Below, piece after piece: positions 53,027 through 61,564 of a DNA stretch of 64,000 nucleotides. The translations under genes and the position numbers were made by a program. The stretch spans positions 62,001 to 126,000 of the forward strand of contig CAYMIJ010000007.1 in NCBI GenBank assembly GCA_964390465.1, given 5' to 3'. Source of the DNA: JADZAI01 sp964390465. Lineage in GTDB: Bacteria > Pseudomonadota > Alphaproteobacteria > Micropepsales > Micropepsaceae. The notes beneath the pieces were generated by a model. It did not search any database, was not told the DNA's origin, and saw only the letters and a list, made by a program, of their open reading frames with translations. Position 1 is the first letter of the stretch. Each line of letters begins with the position of its first letter.

Positions 53027-54016
53027 TCAGCCCTGTGCGCGTATCAGCCTTTTGAACAGCTGGCCGAAGGATGGGTCTTTCGCGTCCAGCGCGAAGGTGA
53101 GCGGCTTGCCCGTACCGCGCCGGACTTCAACGCCATCCTCGAACACGCTGTGCGCGGCGATGGTGTTGAGACGGATGGCGAAATCCTTTTCGCCGCCGGT
53201 TGAGATGATCCGCTTGGTGGTCAGCACAATGGTGCCCCGGCCATAGGAATAGGTGGCGGTCTGGTTGCCGCGCGAACGCTGTTCCTGAACCTGACCGCGT
53301 GCGGCGAAATAGCATTCTTCGGTGGAGGGCAGATCGACGGGGCTGGGCACAGGGGTCAACGGCCCGTCTTCGATTTCCCACAGACGGCGGGCGCGTTGCA
53401 GCGCGTCCTTGGTGGCATCATCCAGCTGCAGTTTGACGCCCAGCATATCGGCCATCGTGCCAAGGCGCTCCTCCTCAGCGGCGTCAAACTTGCCATCCGC
53501 CAGAACGCGGGCGATTTCGTCTTTCATCCGCCGCACCACGCCATCGGTCAGAATGGCGTCGGCTTCTTCTTTTGAGAAACCGGCGGACTGCGCGGCTGCA
53601 TCGAAATCGCGGCGGTCGCCACTGCTGACATCGGCATCGTCCAGCACGATGTCGGCAGCATGATCCAGCGCCGCCCGCGCCCGTGCCGCGACAACGGGGG
53701 CCGCCACATCAACGCAGCCCAGCACTGCCGCCAATGCCTGAAGCCGGGCCACGCCGCCTTCCACAACCTGCTGCGCCGAAAGCGACTGCGCTGCCTGCTG
53801 CATGATCTCGGCCGCCTCGGGCTGACTGCTCGCCAGCGTCAATCCATAGTGTTGCTCGATGGCGTCGATGTCATCCCGCGCGAGCGTATTCCAGTCATTG
53901 GCCGCGGCCAGCAGGTTATGAATGGATGTCGCAAAGCCGCGCCGGTCGGGCCGCCCGAACAGACGGCCGAAGAAATCCTGCTCAGGCACGCTCGCTTCAA
54001 CAAACGGCGCGGCCAT
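53027..54016 (-). CDS. TerB-like helical protein with C-terminal PH-like domain
   Basis: 329 residues with no signal peptide or membrane helix. Two TerB-like helical regions are suggested (about 40-130, and 140-205 with AADIVLDDADVSSGDRRDFDAA and LADGKFDAAEEERLGTMADMLG). They are followed by a beta-rich segment (SYGRGTIVLTTKRIIST, DFAIRLNTIAAHSVFEDGVEVRRGTGKPLTFAL) resembling PH/GRAM-like folds that often accompany TerB-type proteins. Last gene of a tightly packed operon, three bases after the MliC-like gene. Role unknown; the acidic loops could bind metal. Confidence 0.65.
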   Translation of the reverse strand: MAAPFVEASVPEQDFFGRLFGRPDRRGFATSIHNLLAAANDWNTLARDDIDAIEQHYGLTLASSQPEAAEIMQQAAQSLSAQQVVEGGVARLQALAAVLGCVDVAAPVVAARARAALDHAADIVLDDADVSSGDRRDFDAAAQSAGFSKEEADAILTDGVVRRMKDEIARVLADGKFDAAEEERLGTMADMLGVKLQLDDATKDALQRARRLWEIEDGPLTPVPSPVDLPSTEECYFAARGQVQEQRSRGNQTATYSYGRGTIVLTTKRIISTGGEKDFAIRLNTIAAHSVFEDGVEVRRGTGKPLTFALDAKDPSFGQLFKRLIRAQG

Positions 54017-54019
54017 AGC

Positions 54020-54391
54020 TCACTCCGCAGCCGGGCGCGCGGCGCGGCCCGCTGCGCCTTCAGCCCGGCACTGATAAGCGTTCTTCTCGCGCCCCGGCGG
54101 CGCATAGAGCACGTCGAGCCAGTTCGACGTCCGCACCATATGGCCATCGCCGCGCAGCACGGTTTTCGCCTCGCCCTCGTGGCGCTCCAGCGTGACGACG
54201 CCGGTCTCCAGAGCGAGAAAGCCGCGCTCTGCCGGTCGGTCACCCATCAGCGCGAGGCGGATGGATGGCCCACCCTCGCAGACATAGGTCTGCCATACCG
54301 GGTCTCCTGCGGCGGGAGCAGAGGCCACAGCCGCGGCTGCAATCACAAGAGAGAAAAGCATCTGGAAACTCACTGCATGACGGCGAGGCAA
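54020..54391 (-). CDS. MliC-like putative periplasmic lysozyme inhibitor (second copy)
   Basis: 123 residues. The N-terminus MPRRHAVSFQMLFSLVIAAAAVASA is a signal peptide, followed by TYVCEGGPSIRLALMGDRPAE, ERHEGEAKTVLRGDG and YQCRAEG, with two cysteines spaced as in MliC/PliC lysozyme-inhibitor domains. The similarity is pattern-level. Overlaps the first copy by 22 bp. The Ala/Arg-rich tail after the last Cys is extra. Confidence 0.55.
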   Translation of the reverse strand: MPRRHAVSFQMLFSLVIAAAAVASAPAAGDPVWQTYVCEGGPSIRLALMGDRPAERGFLALETGVVTLERHEGEAKTVLRGDGHMVRTSNWLDVLYAPPGREKNAYQCRAEGAAGRAARPAAE

Positions 54392-54711
54392 TTCAGCATC
54401 GCATAATTGTCGTTGTAATAGACCGTGGCGCGATTGGCCACGGTCACCACTGTGAAGTTTCCGCCATCATAGCGCACACCAGCCGTTGAACCGGCGATCC
54501 GCATGGGGATGACGCCGCCACTGCCCGTTGAGAAAACCACGCCAGTCTCAAGATAGCCCAGCGTGAAATGCTTGTTCTCATCACACAGGAATGAGGTGAC
54601 CTGATTGCTGTCGACTTCAGCAGGCAGGCCGAGCAATCCCATCGGCACATCCACCGTGTGAATGCCGCATGAGGCCAGCCCCACAAAGGCGATGAGCGAA
54701 AACCGCTTCAA
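54370..54711 (-). CDS. MliC-like lipoprotein, putative lysozyme inhibitor (first copy)
   Basis: 113 residues. The signal peptide carries a lipobox (GLASC), so a lipoprotein is likely. The mature part has SFLCDENKHFTLGYLETG, IPMRIAGSTAGVRYDGGNF and YYNDNYAMLNC, matching the MliC pattern (Cys-Asp, the S.ARY-like core strand, C-terminal Cys). MliC inhibits C-type lysozyme in the periplasm. Start overlaps the FMO stop by four bases. Confidence 0.65.
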   Translation of the reverse strand: MKRFSLIAFVGLASCGIHTVDVPMGLLGLPAEVDSNQVTSFLCDENKHFTLGYLETGVVFSTGSGGVIPMRIAGSTAGVRYDGGNFTVVTVANRATVYYNDNYAMLNCLAVMQ

Positions 54712-56093
54712 GCAGCTGCCTTTTCTGCTTGTGGAGTATCTGCCAGCGGCTTCACCGGAAGATTGTCCGGCCCGTACCCGGCCTCGCGCGCCCGCACCCG
54801 ACCGCGTTCTTCTTCCATGGCAATGTCGATGCAGTATTTGTCGAAGTTGATCTGCTGCGTGTGGCGGCGCGATTTATAGTGCCTGCCCATGGCAGCCTGT
54901 TCGTCACTGGCGATCGTCTGTTCCATCTCAGCGTCCGATGGCAACCGGTATTCGCCCATGAGGAAACTGGCGACCCACCTGGCCTGACGCTCAGCCAGAT
55001 TCACAAGAGTCGGCAGAGGCTGGGCCAGTCCCATGAAAAACAGGTTGGGCATGCCGGGCCGCCAGATGCGCTTGAACAGGCCGATATGATTATCCACCAC
55101 CGGCGCGATGTCCTTCGGCAGGAACGGGAAGGTGATGTTGTAGCCGGTGGCGTAGATGATGGCGTCGACATCTTCCACTGTGCCATCGGTGAACTTCACC
55201 TGCCTGCCCATTTTTTCAGCGATATTGGGCTTCATGACGATATCGCCGCAGCCCGCGCGCGTAAGGAACTCACCGGAAACCGAAGGATGGGCATCCGCTG
55301 GGTGATGTTCAGGTTCGGGCAGGCCATAATTCTTCATCCGGCCAACGGCGCGGACGATCATCCGCTTCATGAAGAAACGATAGGCCCATTGCGGCATCCA
55401 CGACGGGGCAGTGCCTTTATCGGGCGGGCGGCCATTGATGTATTTCGGGAAAATCCAGACGCCCCGGCGTGCCGCCACCATCAGCCGTTTGGCGATGGGC
55501 TTCTGCGCCAGCTCGCTGGCGATATCCATGGCGCTGTTGCCCATGCCGACGACCAGCACATTTTTGCCGACGAGATTGTGCGGCTCAAAGGGCGTGCGAT
55601 AGGCATGTGAGTGCATTTCCACGCCATCGAAGACACCGGGGAATGTTGGCGTGTTCGGATCCCAGTGATGGCCGTTGCACACGAACAGCGCGTCATAGCG
55701 CCGTGTTTCGCCGGTTGAGAGCTTCACCTCCCACACACCATCGGCACCGCGCGTCGCGGTTTCAACCCTGGTGTTGAAGGTGATTTTCTCGCGCAATCCG
55801 AAGTGATCGACATAGGTGTTGAAATAACTCAGCACCTGCGCGTGATGGGGATAATCAGGAAAGGTCGCCGGGATGGGCAGATCCTGAAACTGCATGCGCG
55901 TTTTCGATGTGTCGATGTGCAGCGACTGGTAGCACGCCGACACCCCGCCCGGATTGTTGTAAGCCCATGTACCGCCAACCTGGCCGGTCATTTCGAAGAT
56001 GTCGAAAGGCAGGCCGCGGTCCTGCAGCGCTTTCGCCGTGGTGAAGCCGGAGCAACCGGCACCGATGATGCAGGACTTGGGCAATGCGGCCAT
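54708..56093 (-). CDS. Flavin-containing monooxygenase (FMO/BVMO class B)
   Basis: NADPH- and FAD-dependent oxygenation of heteroatoms or ketones. It shows the FAD motif IIGAGCSGFTTAKAL, VGGTWAYNNPGG, the FMO fingerprint FDGVEMHSHAYRTP, the NADPH motif VVGMGNSAMDIA, and IIYATGYNITFPFL. 461 residues, normal for bacterial FMOs. Two bases after the GST gene and overlapping the MliC lipoprotein gene by four, so embedded in one operon. Substrate unknown. Confidence 0.92.
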   Translation of the reverse strand: MAALPKSCIIGAGCSGFTTAKALQDRGLPFDIFEMTGQVGGTWAYNNPGGVSACYQSLHIDTSKTRMQFQDLPIPATFPDYPHHAQVLSYFNTYVDHFGLREKITFNTRVETATRGADGVWEVKLSTGETRRYDALFVCNGHHWDPNTPTFPGVFDGVEMHSHAYRTPFEPHNLVGKNVLVVGMGNSAMDIASELAQKPIAKRLMVAARRGVWIFPKYINGRPPDKGTAPSWMPQWAYRFFMKRMIVRAVGRMKNYGLPEPEHHPADAHPSVSGEFLTRAGCGDIVMKPNIAEKMGRQVKFTDGTVEDVDAIIYATGYNITFPFLPKDIAPVVDNHIGLFKRIWRPGMPNLFFMGLAQPLPTLVNLAERQARWVASFLMGEYRLPSDAEMEQTIASDEQAAMGRHYKSRRHTQQINFDKYCIDIAMEEERGRVRAREAGYGPDNLPVKPLADTPQAEKAAA

Positions 56094-56095
56094 GG

Positions 56096-56725
56096 TCAGC
56101 CCGCCGATGGCACAAGCATGCCGCGCTGAACGGCAGGACGATCGTGCAGGTGCTTCATCCAGATATCGATCGCTTTATGCTTCTCGACGAGCTTTGGAAA
56201 GTTCTTCAATACGGCGGGCAATGTGGCCGCAATCCACGGGTAAACCGCCATATCGGCAATCGTGTATTCACTGCCCGCCAGGAACTCGGCCTCAACCAGC
56301 CTTTGTTCCAGCACCCCGATGAGACGGGCATATTCCTTTGAATAACGGTCAATCGCATAAGGGATTTTTTCCTTCGCATAGACCGCGAAGTGATTGAGCT
56401 GGCCTGCCATCGGCCCCAAGCCTGCCATCTGCCAGAACAGCCATTCAATGGCCTTCCAGCGGGCGTCGCCATGCTTGGGCAAAAAGCGACCGGTCTTTTC
56501 GGCGAGATACAACAAGATCGCCCCGGACTCGAACACCGTTGTACCGGTTTCGCGGTCCATGATCGCAGGGATCTTGTTATTCGGGCTGATTTTCAGGAAG
56601 CTGGCCTCGAATTGCTGGTTCATCGAGATGTTCACGGGGTGGACCGTGTAAGCGAGGCCACATTCCTCCAGCATGATCGAGACTTTGCGTCCGTTCGGTG
56701 TCGTCCATGTGTAGAAGTCAATCAT
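56096..56725 (-). CDS. Glutathione S-transferase, YfcG/nu-class-like
   Basis: The N-terminal domain MIDFYTWTTPNGRKVSIMLEE has the TxPNGxK active-site pattern of YfcG/Ure2-like GSTs, which favour disulfide-bond reductase chemistry; SPNNKIPAIMDRE and FESGAILLYLAEKTGRFLP follow. The C-terminal domain has WLFWQMAGLGPMAGQLNHF and LAGSEYTIADMAVYPWI. GGAGG precedes ATG 56725 by six bases, making it the first gene of a five-gene operon. Confidence 0.92.
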   Translation of the reverse strand: MIDFYTWTTPNGRKVSIMLEECGLAYTVHPVNISMNQQFEASFLKISPNNKIPAIMDRETGTTVFESGAILLYLAEKTGRFLPKHGDARWKAIEWLFWQMAGLGPMAGQLNHFAVYAKEKIPYAIDRYSKEYARLIGVLEQRLVEAEFLAGSEYTIADMAVYPWIAATLPAVLKNFPKLVEKHKAIDIWMKHLHDRPAVQRGMLVPSAG

Positions 56726-56817
56726 GCGCGCCTCCAATGTCTGCGACGGCAGTTAAGCGAAGCTGGGGGCACTTGGAAAGTCTGGAGCGCAGACCAATCA
56801 TCAGTTAAGCCATCCCG

Positions 56818-57273
56818 ATGGATGACAGCCCACCCGACGCCGACACCATTGCGCGCGCGATGATCGCCTCTACGCCCCATGCCGGGGCGCTGGGGATGCG
56901 CCTTGTGTCGATCGGCGAGGATGCCGCCATCGCCATGATCCCCTATGGGCCACATCTGGTGGGCGATCCTGAAACCGGGGTCGTTCACGGCGGGGTCATC
57001 ACCTCGCTGCTGGATCACACATCAGGCATGGCCGTGCAGGGCCGCCGCCGGATGCCGGGGGCCATCGCCACGCTGGATATGCGCATTGATTACATGCGCC
57101 CGGCAAAGGCAGGTGCTGACATTTTCGCGCGGGTGGAATGCCACAGGCTCACACGGTCCGTGGCTTTCGTGCGGGGCGTCGCCTATCTGACCACGCCGGA
57201 CGATCCCATCGCTTCCGTTACGGCCGCCTTCATGCTCGACACATCGAGCAGCCGCAGAAAGACGGCGTCATGA
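56818..57273 (+). CDS. PaaI-family hotdog thioesterase (pair B, first)
   Basis: 151 residues. The active-site motif is GVVHGGVITSLLDHTSGMA (HGG, then Asp). LDMRIDYMRPAKAGADIFA and the late strand VAFVRGVAYLT follow. Divergent from the GST operon. Its stop overlaps the next start (ATGA), the same arrangement as the thioesterase pair near 44 kb. Confidence 0.86.
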   Translation: MDDSPPDADTIARAMIASTPHAGALGMRLVSIGEDAAIAMIPYGPHLVGDPETGVVHGGVITSLLDHTSGMAVQGRRRMPGAIATLDMRIDYMRPAKAGADIFARVECHRLTRSVAFVRGVAYLTTPDDPIASVTAAFMLDTSSSRRKTAS

Positions 57274-57731
57274 CGCTCAGCGCTTTTCTGAAGTCGTGTG
57301 CGACGTCTGGTCAGCGCCCTGACATGACCCGTGTCAGCGAGGCCATCCCCTATGCGCAGTTTCTGGGCATAAGGGTTGACCGCAAGGGCACCGAGATCAC
57401 CACCGTGCTGCCATTCCGCCATGCGCTGATCGGCAATGCGCTGATCGAGGCGCTTCATGGCGGCGTTGTCGGCGGCTTTCTGGAACTGACCGCGATGATG
57501 CAGGTGGTGTTTGAAGCCAATCCCGGCGCTGTACCCAGGCCAGTCGACATCAATATCGACTACCTGCGATCCGGCAGACCGGTCGACACCTATGCCCGTG
57601 CTGTGATCACAAAGCTGGGACGGCGTGTCGTCAATGTTCATGCCGAGGCCTGGCAGGAAGAACATATCCGGCCGATCGCCACACTACGCGGCCACTTTCT
57701 TCTGCCAACGCCTGAGACGGCGCCCGTCTAG
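57270..57731 (+). CDS. PaaI-family hotdog thioesterase (pair B, second; Glu at catalytic Asp position)
   Basis: 153 residues from the ATG that overlaps the upstream stop. The motif reads ALHGGVVGGFLELTAMMQ, with Glu where PaaI relatives have Asp. DINIDYLRSGRPVDTYARAVI is the conserved strand pair. The substitution may alter or abolish catalysis, leaving it as a partner subunit. Its end overlaps convergent pyrD by four bases. Confidence 0.84.
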   Translation: MTLSAFLKSCATSGQRPDMTRVSEAIPYAQFLGIRVDRKGTEITTVLPFRHALIGNALIEALHGGVVGGFLELTAMMQVVFEANPGAVPRPVDINIDYLRSGRPVDTYARAVITKLGRRVVNVHAEAWQEEHIRPIATLRGHFLLPTPETAPV

Positions 57732-58795
57732 TCTGACGTTAAAGCACCAACATCCCGCCCGCAAAGATGCGTGATAGTGATATTCTCGCGCTTGAGCCTG
57801 GCGGCCAGACCGCGCGCGATGTCTGCAGCGAGTCCAGGGCCATGAAAGATCATGCCGGTATAAAGCTGGACCAGACGGGCTCCGGCCGCGATCTTCAGAT
57901 AGGCGTCATCAGCATTGGCAATGCCGCCTGCGCCAATCAGCGGCAGTCGCCCGCGCGCCGCCTTGAAGGCCAGCGCCAGAGCCTGCGTGGACAGCGTGAG
58001 AAGCGGTGCCCCTGACAGGCCGCCGGTTTCTGCCTTGTAGGAACTGCGTAGATTTTCGGGCCGGGAAATCGTGGTGTTGGAAACGATCAGCGCGTCAATA
58101 CCGTGGCTGACGCAGGCTTCGACAATGGCGCTGATCGCCTCAGCATCCAGATCGGGCGCAATCTTCAGAAACACCGGCCGTTGGACGGCGTGCGCTCGGC
58201 GTTCCTCGCACACGCGCCCAAGCAGATCAGCCAGTTCTTCACTGTTCTGCAGGCCGCGCAGGCCCGGCGTATTGGGCGACGAGATGTTGATCGTCACATA
58301 AGAGGCGAACGGTGCGAGTCTGCGATAGCCTTCAACATAGTCACCGGCGCGATCGGGCGAATCCTTGTTCGCGCCGATATTGATGCCGACAATACCACCT
58401 TTGCCCTGCCGCCGTTGCAACCGCATCAGCGCCGCATCATGACCTTCATTGTTGAAGCCCAGTCGGTTGATCACCGCTTTGTCGTCCGTCAGACGAAAGA
58501 TACGCGGACGAGGATTGCCAGACTGGGGTTTGGGGGTGACCGTGCCACATTCGGCAAAGCCGAACCCCAGACGCAGCATGGCATCCGGCACCTCGGCATT
58601 TTTATCAAAGCCAGCCGCAAGACCAACGGGATTGGGAAATGTCAGCCCGAACAGGGTCTGGGCAAGGCGCGGTTCAGTCGCCGGGCCACTGCCGCCCAAA
58701 AGGCCCGATTTCAGCATGGCCAGCGTGAGGCCATGAACCCGCTCTGGCGGCAACCCAAACAGAACGGGACGCAACAGACGGTAAGCCAGATTCAT
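57728..58795 (-). CDS. pyrD: Dihydroorotate dehydrogenase (quinone), class 2
   Basis: Fourth step of pyrimidine synthesis at the inner membrane, FMN-dependent with quinone as acceptor. The N-terminal helical extension MNLAYRLLRPVLFGLPPERVHGL marks class 2. Others: NPVGLAAGFDKN, INRLGFNNEG, VTINISSPNTPGLRGLQ with the catalytic Ser, LIVSNTTISRP, and IGAGGI. 355 residues. ATG overlaps the DUF952 stop by four bases. Confidence 0.96.
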   Translation of the reverse strand: MNLAYRLLRPVLFGLPPERVHGLTLAMLKSGLLGGSGPATEPRLAQTLFGLTFPNPVGLAAGFDKNAEVPDAMLRLGFGFAECGTVTPKPQSGNPRPRIFRLTDDKAVINRLGFNNEGHDAALMRLQRRQGKGGIVGINIGANKDSPDRAGDYVEGYRRLAPFASYVTINISSPNTPGLRGLQNSEELADLLGRVCEERRAHAVQRPVFLKIAPDLDAEAISAIVEACVSHGIDALIVSNTTISRPENLRSSYKAETGGLSGAPLLTLSTQALALAFKAARGRLPLIGAGGIANADDAYLKIAAGARLVQLYTGMIFHGPGLAADIARGLAARLKRENITITHLCGRDVGALTSD

Positions 58796-59139
58796 GGAAT
58801 GCCTGATGGAAAAACAAATGTGCCGCTCCCATCAGGCTTCAGCGCGCATGCGTCAATGGCCAACGCAGGATCGAGCGGTGCATAGAGGTGCGGAAACAGA
58901 GCGCCACCCCGCGAAGGTTCCCATTTCAGATTCGCACCGAAAGCGCCCGCATCAAATGAGACCAGAAGCAGATCGCTTTGACCTGCAAAGTGCCGCTGCG
59001 CTGTCTCGCGCACCTGCGCGGCGGTGGAGAAATGGATGAAGCCGTCCTGGATATCCACAGCCGCCCCATTGAAAGAACCGGTGCGGCAAGCTGCGCGCCA
59101 CAAAGATTCTGGAACAATCTTGTAGATGAGGTCAGGCAT
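58792..59139 (-). CDS. DUF952 family protein
   Basis: 115 residues beginning MPDLIYKIVPESLWRAA. The family pattern includes DIQDGFIHFSTAAQVRETAQRHFAG, LLLVSFDAGAFG, LKWEPSRGGALFPHLYAPL. Function unknown; commonly placed upstream of pyrD in alphaproteobacteria, as here with a four-base overlap. The start at 59139 fits the family; 59163 is the long alternative. Confidence 0.9.
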   Translation of the reverse strand: MPDLIYKIVPESLWRAACRTGSFNGAAVDIQDGFIHFSTAAQVRETAQRHFAGQSDLLLVSFDAGAFGANLKWEPSRGGALFPHLYAPLDPALAIDACALKPDGSGTFVFPSGIP

Positions 59140-59185
59140 CGAAGAATTTTCCGACAAGGTCACATTTTTACTTGCATCGCTTTGT

Positions 59186-59212
59186 GAGTTAGACCTATTT
59201 TCCTAATAACTC
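59186..59212. promoter_or_regulatory. Inverted-repeat operator-like site before the S24 regulator
   Basis: GAGTTAG at 59186-59192 faces CTAATAACTC ending at 59212, giving GAGTTA/TAACTC half-sites 15 bases apart with nested TTAG/CTAA. Read on the minus strand it also contains TAGG-AAAA-TAGG. It lies 22 bp before the regulator start and within the divergent DUF952 promoter region, so autoregulation is plausible. Confidence 0.4.
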
Positions 59213-59233
59213 AACACCGTTCAGAGCGGCCGC

Positions 59234-59872
59234 ATGCTTACGCATAAACAGATATGGACTGCCATCGACCAACTCGCCGCGCGCTACGGCCTGTCGCCTT
59301 CAGGGCTGGCGCGCAAGGCCGGGCTGGATGCCACCACGTTCAATCCATCAAAGCGCACCGCCGATGATGGCAAGAAGCGCTGGCCGTCCACCGAAAGCGT
59401 GTCCAAGTGTCTGGCGGCCACCGGTGCATCGCTGGATGAATTCATTTCGCTCGTGCATCCCAAGGGCAAGCATCCCGCAAACGCCGCGCGCGCCGTGCCG
59501 CTGATCGGTCTGGCGGAAGCCGGCTCGCACGGTTTCTATGACGATAGCGGCTTTCCGGCGGGCTCTGGCTGGGATCATGTGCGACTTCCCTCATTCGATG
59601 AGGACGGCGCTTACGCCCTTCAGGTGAAGGGCGATTCCATGCTGCCGCTTTATCGCGACGGCGACATCATCATTCTCTCGCCCGGCACCGCCGTCAGCAA
59701 AGGCGACCGTGTTGTGGTGAAAACCCGCAAGGGTGAAGTCATGGCCAAGGTGCTCAACAAGAAGTCGGCCAGAAAGATCGAGCTGGGCTCGATCAATCCC
59801 GCCTATCCGCCGCGCGTTTTTGACTCCAGCGAGGTTGACTGGATGGCCCGCATCGTCTGGGCCAAACAGTAA
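59234..59872 (+). CDS. Helix-turn-helix S24/LexA-like regulator
   Basis: 212 residues. The N-terminal HTH (LAARYGLSPSGLARKAGLDATTFNPSKR) is followed by an S24 domain with the Ser in LQVKGDSMLPLYRDGDIII and the Lys in GDRVVVKTRKGEVMAKV, the serine-lysine dyad of LexA/CI-type self-cleaving repressors. The Ala-Gly cleavage site is not clear (GLAEAGSHGF may serve). Proteins of this kind occur as chromosomal genes in many alphaproteobacteria, so a phage origin need not be assumed. Confidence 0.86.
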   Translation: MLTHKQIWTAIDQLAARYGLSPSGLARKAGLDATTFNPSKRTADDGKKRWPSTESVSKCLAATGASLDEFISLVHPKGKHPANAARAVPLIGLAEAGSHGFYDDSGFPAGSGWDHVRLPSFDEDGAYALQVKGDSMLPLYRDGDIIILSPGTAVSKGDRVVVKTRKGEVMAKVLNKKSARKIELGSINPAYPPRVFDSSEVDWMARIVWAKQ

Positions 59873-59875
59873 GGC

Positions 59876-61480
59876 TCAATCTGCTTTCAGAAATGCGCCG
59901 TTGAGTGCCTCGCGGATGAGCGCGGCTGTTTTCTTCGTGCCGAACAGTGCAGCGAACGAGCCAAAGCGCGGGCCCTGTTCCTGCCCCAGCACGACTTCGT
60001 AGAAAGCCTTGAACCAGTCACGCAGCTTTTCGGCAAAGCCGTGTGCCTTGCCGATGTCGAAGCTGAGGGCCTGAATTGCTTCGCCCTGCGTTTCGTCCGT
60101 GACATCCAGCGCAGCGGCCAGTGCTTCAAGCCCTGCACGCTCTTCTGGCGTTGGCGCGCGGTAGGTTTTGGTGGGCAGCACGAAATCCTTGTAATAGCGC
60201 ATCGCATAACCGACGAGCCGATCGAGCGATGGATAGGCCTCTGGCGTAGCGCCCGGACGGTAGGCGCGGATGAACCCCCACAGCACATCCTTGCTGTCGG
60301 GATTGGAAGCTGCGGTCAGATTGAGCAGCAGCGCAAACGATAGCGGCCATGGCTCCTGCGGTGGATGACCCGCATGAAGGTGCCATACAGGATTTTCCAG
60401 CCGTTCTTCGTGTGACTGCTTCTGATAGGCGTCGAGAAACGCCGCATATTCATCCACGACCTTCGGGATGGCATCGAAGTAAAGCCGCTTCGCCGTTTTC
60501 GGCTTCTGATACATGAACAGCCCGAGGCTTTCGGGCGCGGCATAGGTGAGCCAGTCCTCAACCGCCAGGCCATTGCCTTTCGACTTGGAAATCTTCTGGC
60601 CCTTTTCATCAAGGAACAGCTCATAGCTGAGCAATTCAGGCGGCTGACGGCCAAGCGCCCTGACGATCTTCGATGACAGATCGACGGACGGAATGAGATC
60701 CTTGCCTGACATTTCATAGTCGATGCCCAGCGCATACCAGCGCATGGCCCAGTCGGCCTTCCATTGCAGCTTTGCCTGACCGCCTGTCACCTTCTGCTCG
60801 ATTTTCCGGCCGTCCTCATCCTCAAAAACGATCGTCCCTGCATCGGCATTGCGTTCGATGATGGGCACTTCAAGAACCCGCCCGCTTGTTGGTGAAATCG
60901 GCAGGAACGGCGAATAGGTGGCGCGCCGCTCCTCGCCCAGTGTCGGCAACACCAGATTGATGACCGCATCATAGTTGCGCAGAACATGCAGCAGTGCTGC
61001 GTCAAACCGCCCGGAGACATACCAGTCTGTGGCGCTCTGGAACTCGTATTCAAAGCCGAACGCATCAAGGAACGAGCGCAGCATGGCATTGTTGTGATGC
61101 CCGAAGCTTTCGTATTTGCCGAACGGATCGGGCACGCGGGTGAGCGGCTTCTTCAGATGCTGGGCCAGCATCTCCTTGTTCGGCACGTTATCCGGCACCT
61201 TGCGCAGCCCGTCCATATCATCAGAGAACGCGAACAGGCGCGTTGGATAATCACTCATTTCCTGAAAAGCGCGGCGTACCATGGATGTGCGCGCCACTTC
61301 GCCGAAGGTGCCGATATGCGGCAGCCCCGAAGGCCCATAGCCGGTTTCAAACAACAGATAGCCCTTGTCAGGGTTCGCCGCCGAGCCGCCGCGCTCAAGA
61401 CGAGCCAGAAGTTTTCGTGCCTCCTCGAACGGCCAAGCTTTTGCCTTGAGTGCCAGCTCGCGTGAGGACGTCACAACCAA
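59876..61480 (-). CDS. lysK: Lysyl-tRNA synthetase, class I
   Basis: Charges tRNA-Lys. Class I signatures: GYGPSGLPHIGTF (HIGH-like) and KISKSKG (KMSKS-like); 534 residues, as in alphaproteobacterial and archaeal LysK rather than class II LysS. Convergent with the S24 regulator (three-base gap) and divergent from the helicase, with about 85 bp between. Confidence 0.95.
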   Translation of the reverse strand: MVVTSSRELALKAKAWPFEEARKLLARLERGGSAANPDKGYLLFETGYGPSGLPHIGTFGEVARTSMVRRAFQEMSDYPTRLFAFSDDMDGLRKVPDNVPNKEMLAQHLKKPLTRVPDPFGKYESFGHHNNAMLRSFLDAFGFEYEFQSATDWYVSGRFDAALLHVLRNYDAVINLVLPTLGEERRATYSPFLPISPTSGRVLEVPIIERNADAGTIVFEDEDGRKIEQKVTGGQAKLQWKADWAMRWYALGIDYEMSGKDLIPSVDLSSKIVRALGRQPPELLSYELFLDEKGQKISKSKGNGLAVEDWLTYAAPESLGLFMYQKPKTAKRLYFDAIPKVVDEYAAFLDAYQKQSHEERLENPVWHLHAGHPPQEPWPLSFALLLNLTAASNPDSKDVLWGFIRAYRPGATPEAYPSLDRLVGYAMRYYKDFVLPTKTYRAPTPEERAGLEALAAALDVTDETQGEAIQALSFDIGKAHGFAEKLRDWFKAFYEVVLGQEQGPRFGSFAALFGTKKTAALIREALNGAFLKAD

Positions 61481-61564
61481 GCTCCTTGTTCATGAAAAGG
61501 GCCGGGAACCTAGTCTTTGCGAGGCTGTCTCGTCAACGCAGGGCGAACACTCTATGGAGACCGC

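Noticed and set aside
54729..55610. 293-residue plus-strand open frame
   Set aside because: Antisense to the flavin monooxygenase; His/Arg-rich, no motifs.
58103..58885. 260-residue plus-strand open frame
   Set aside because: Antisense to pyrD, which is intact and conserved.
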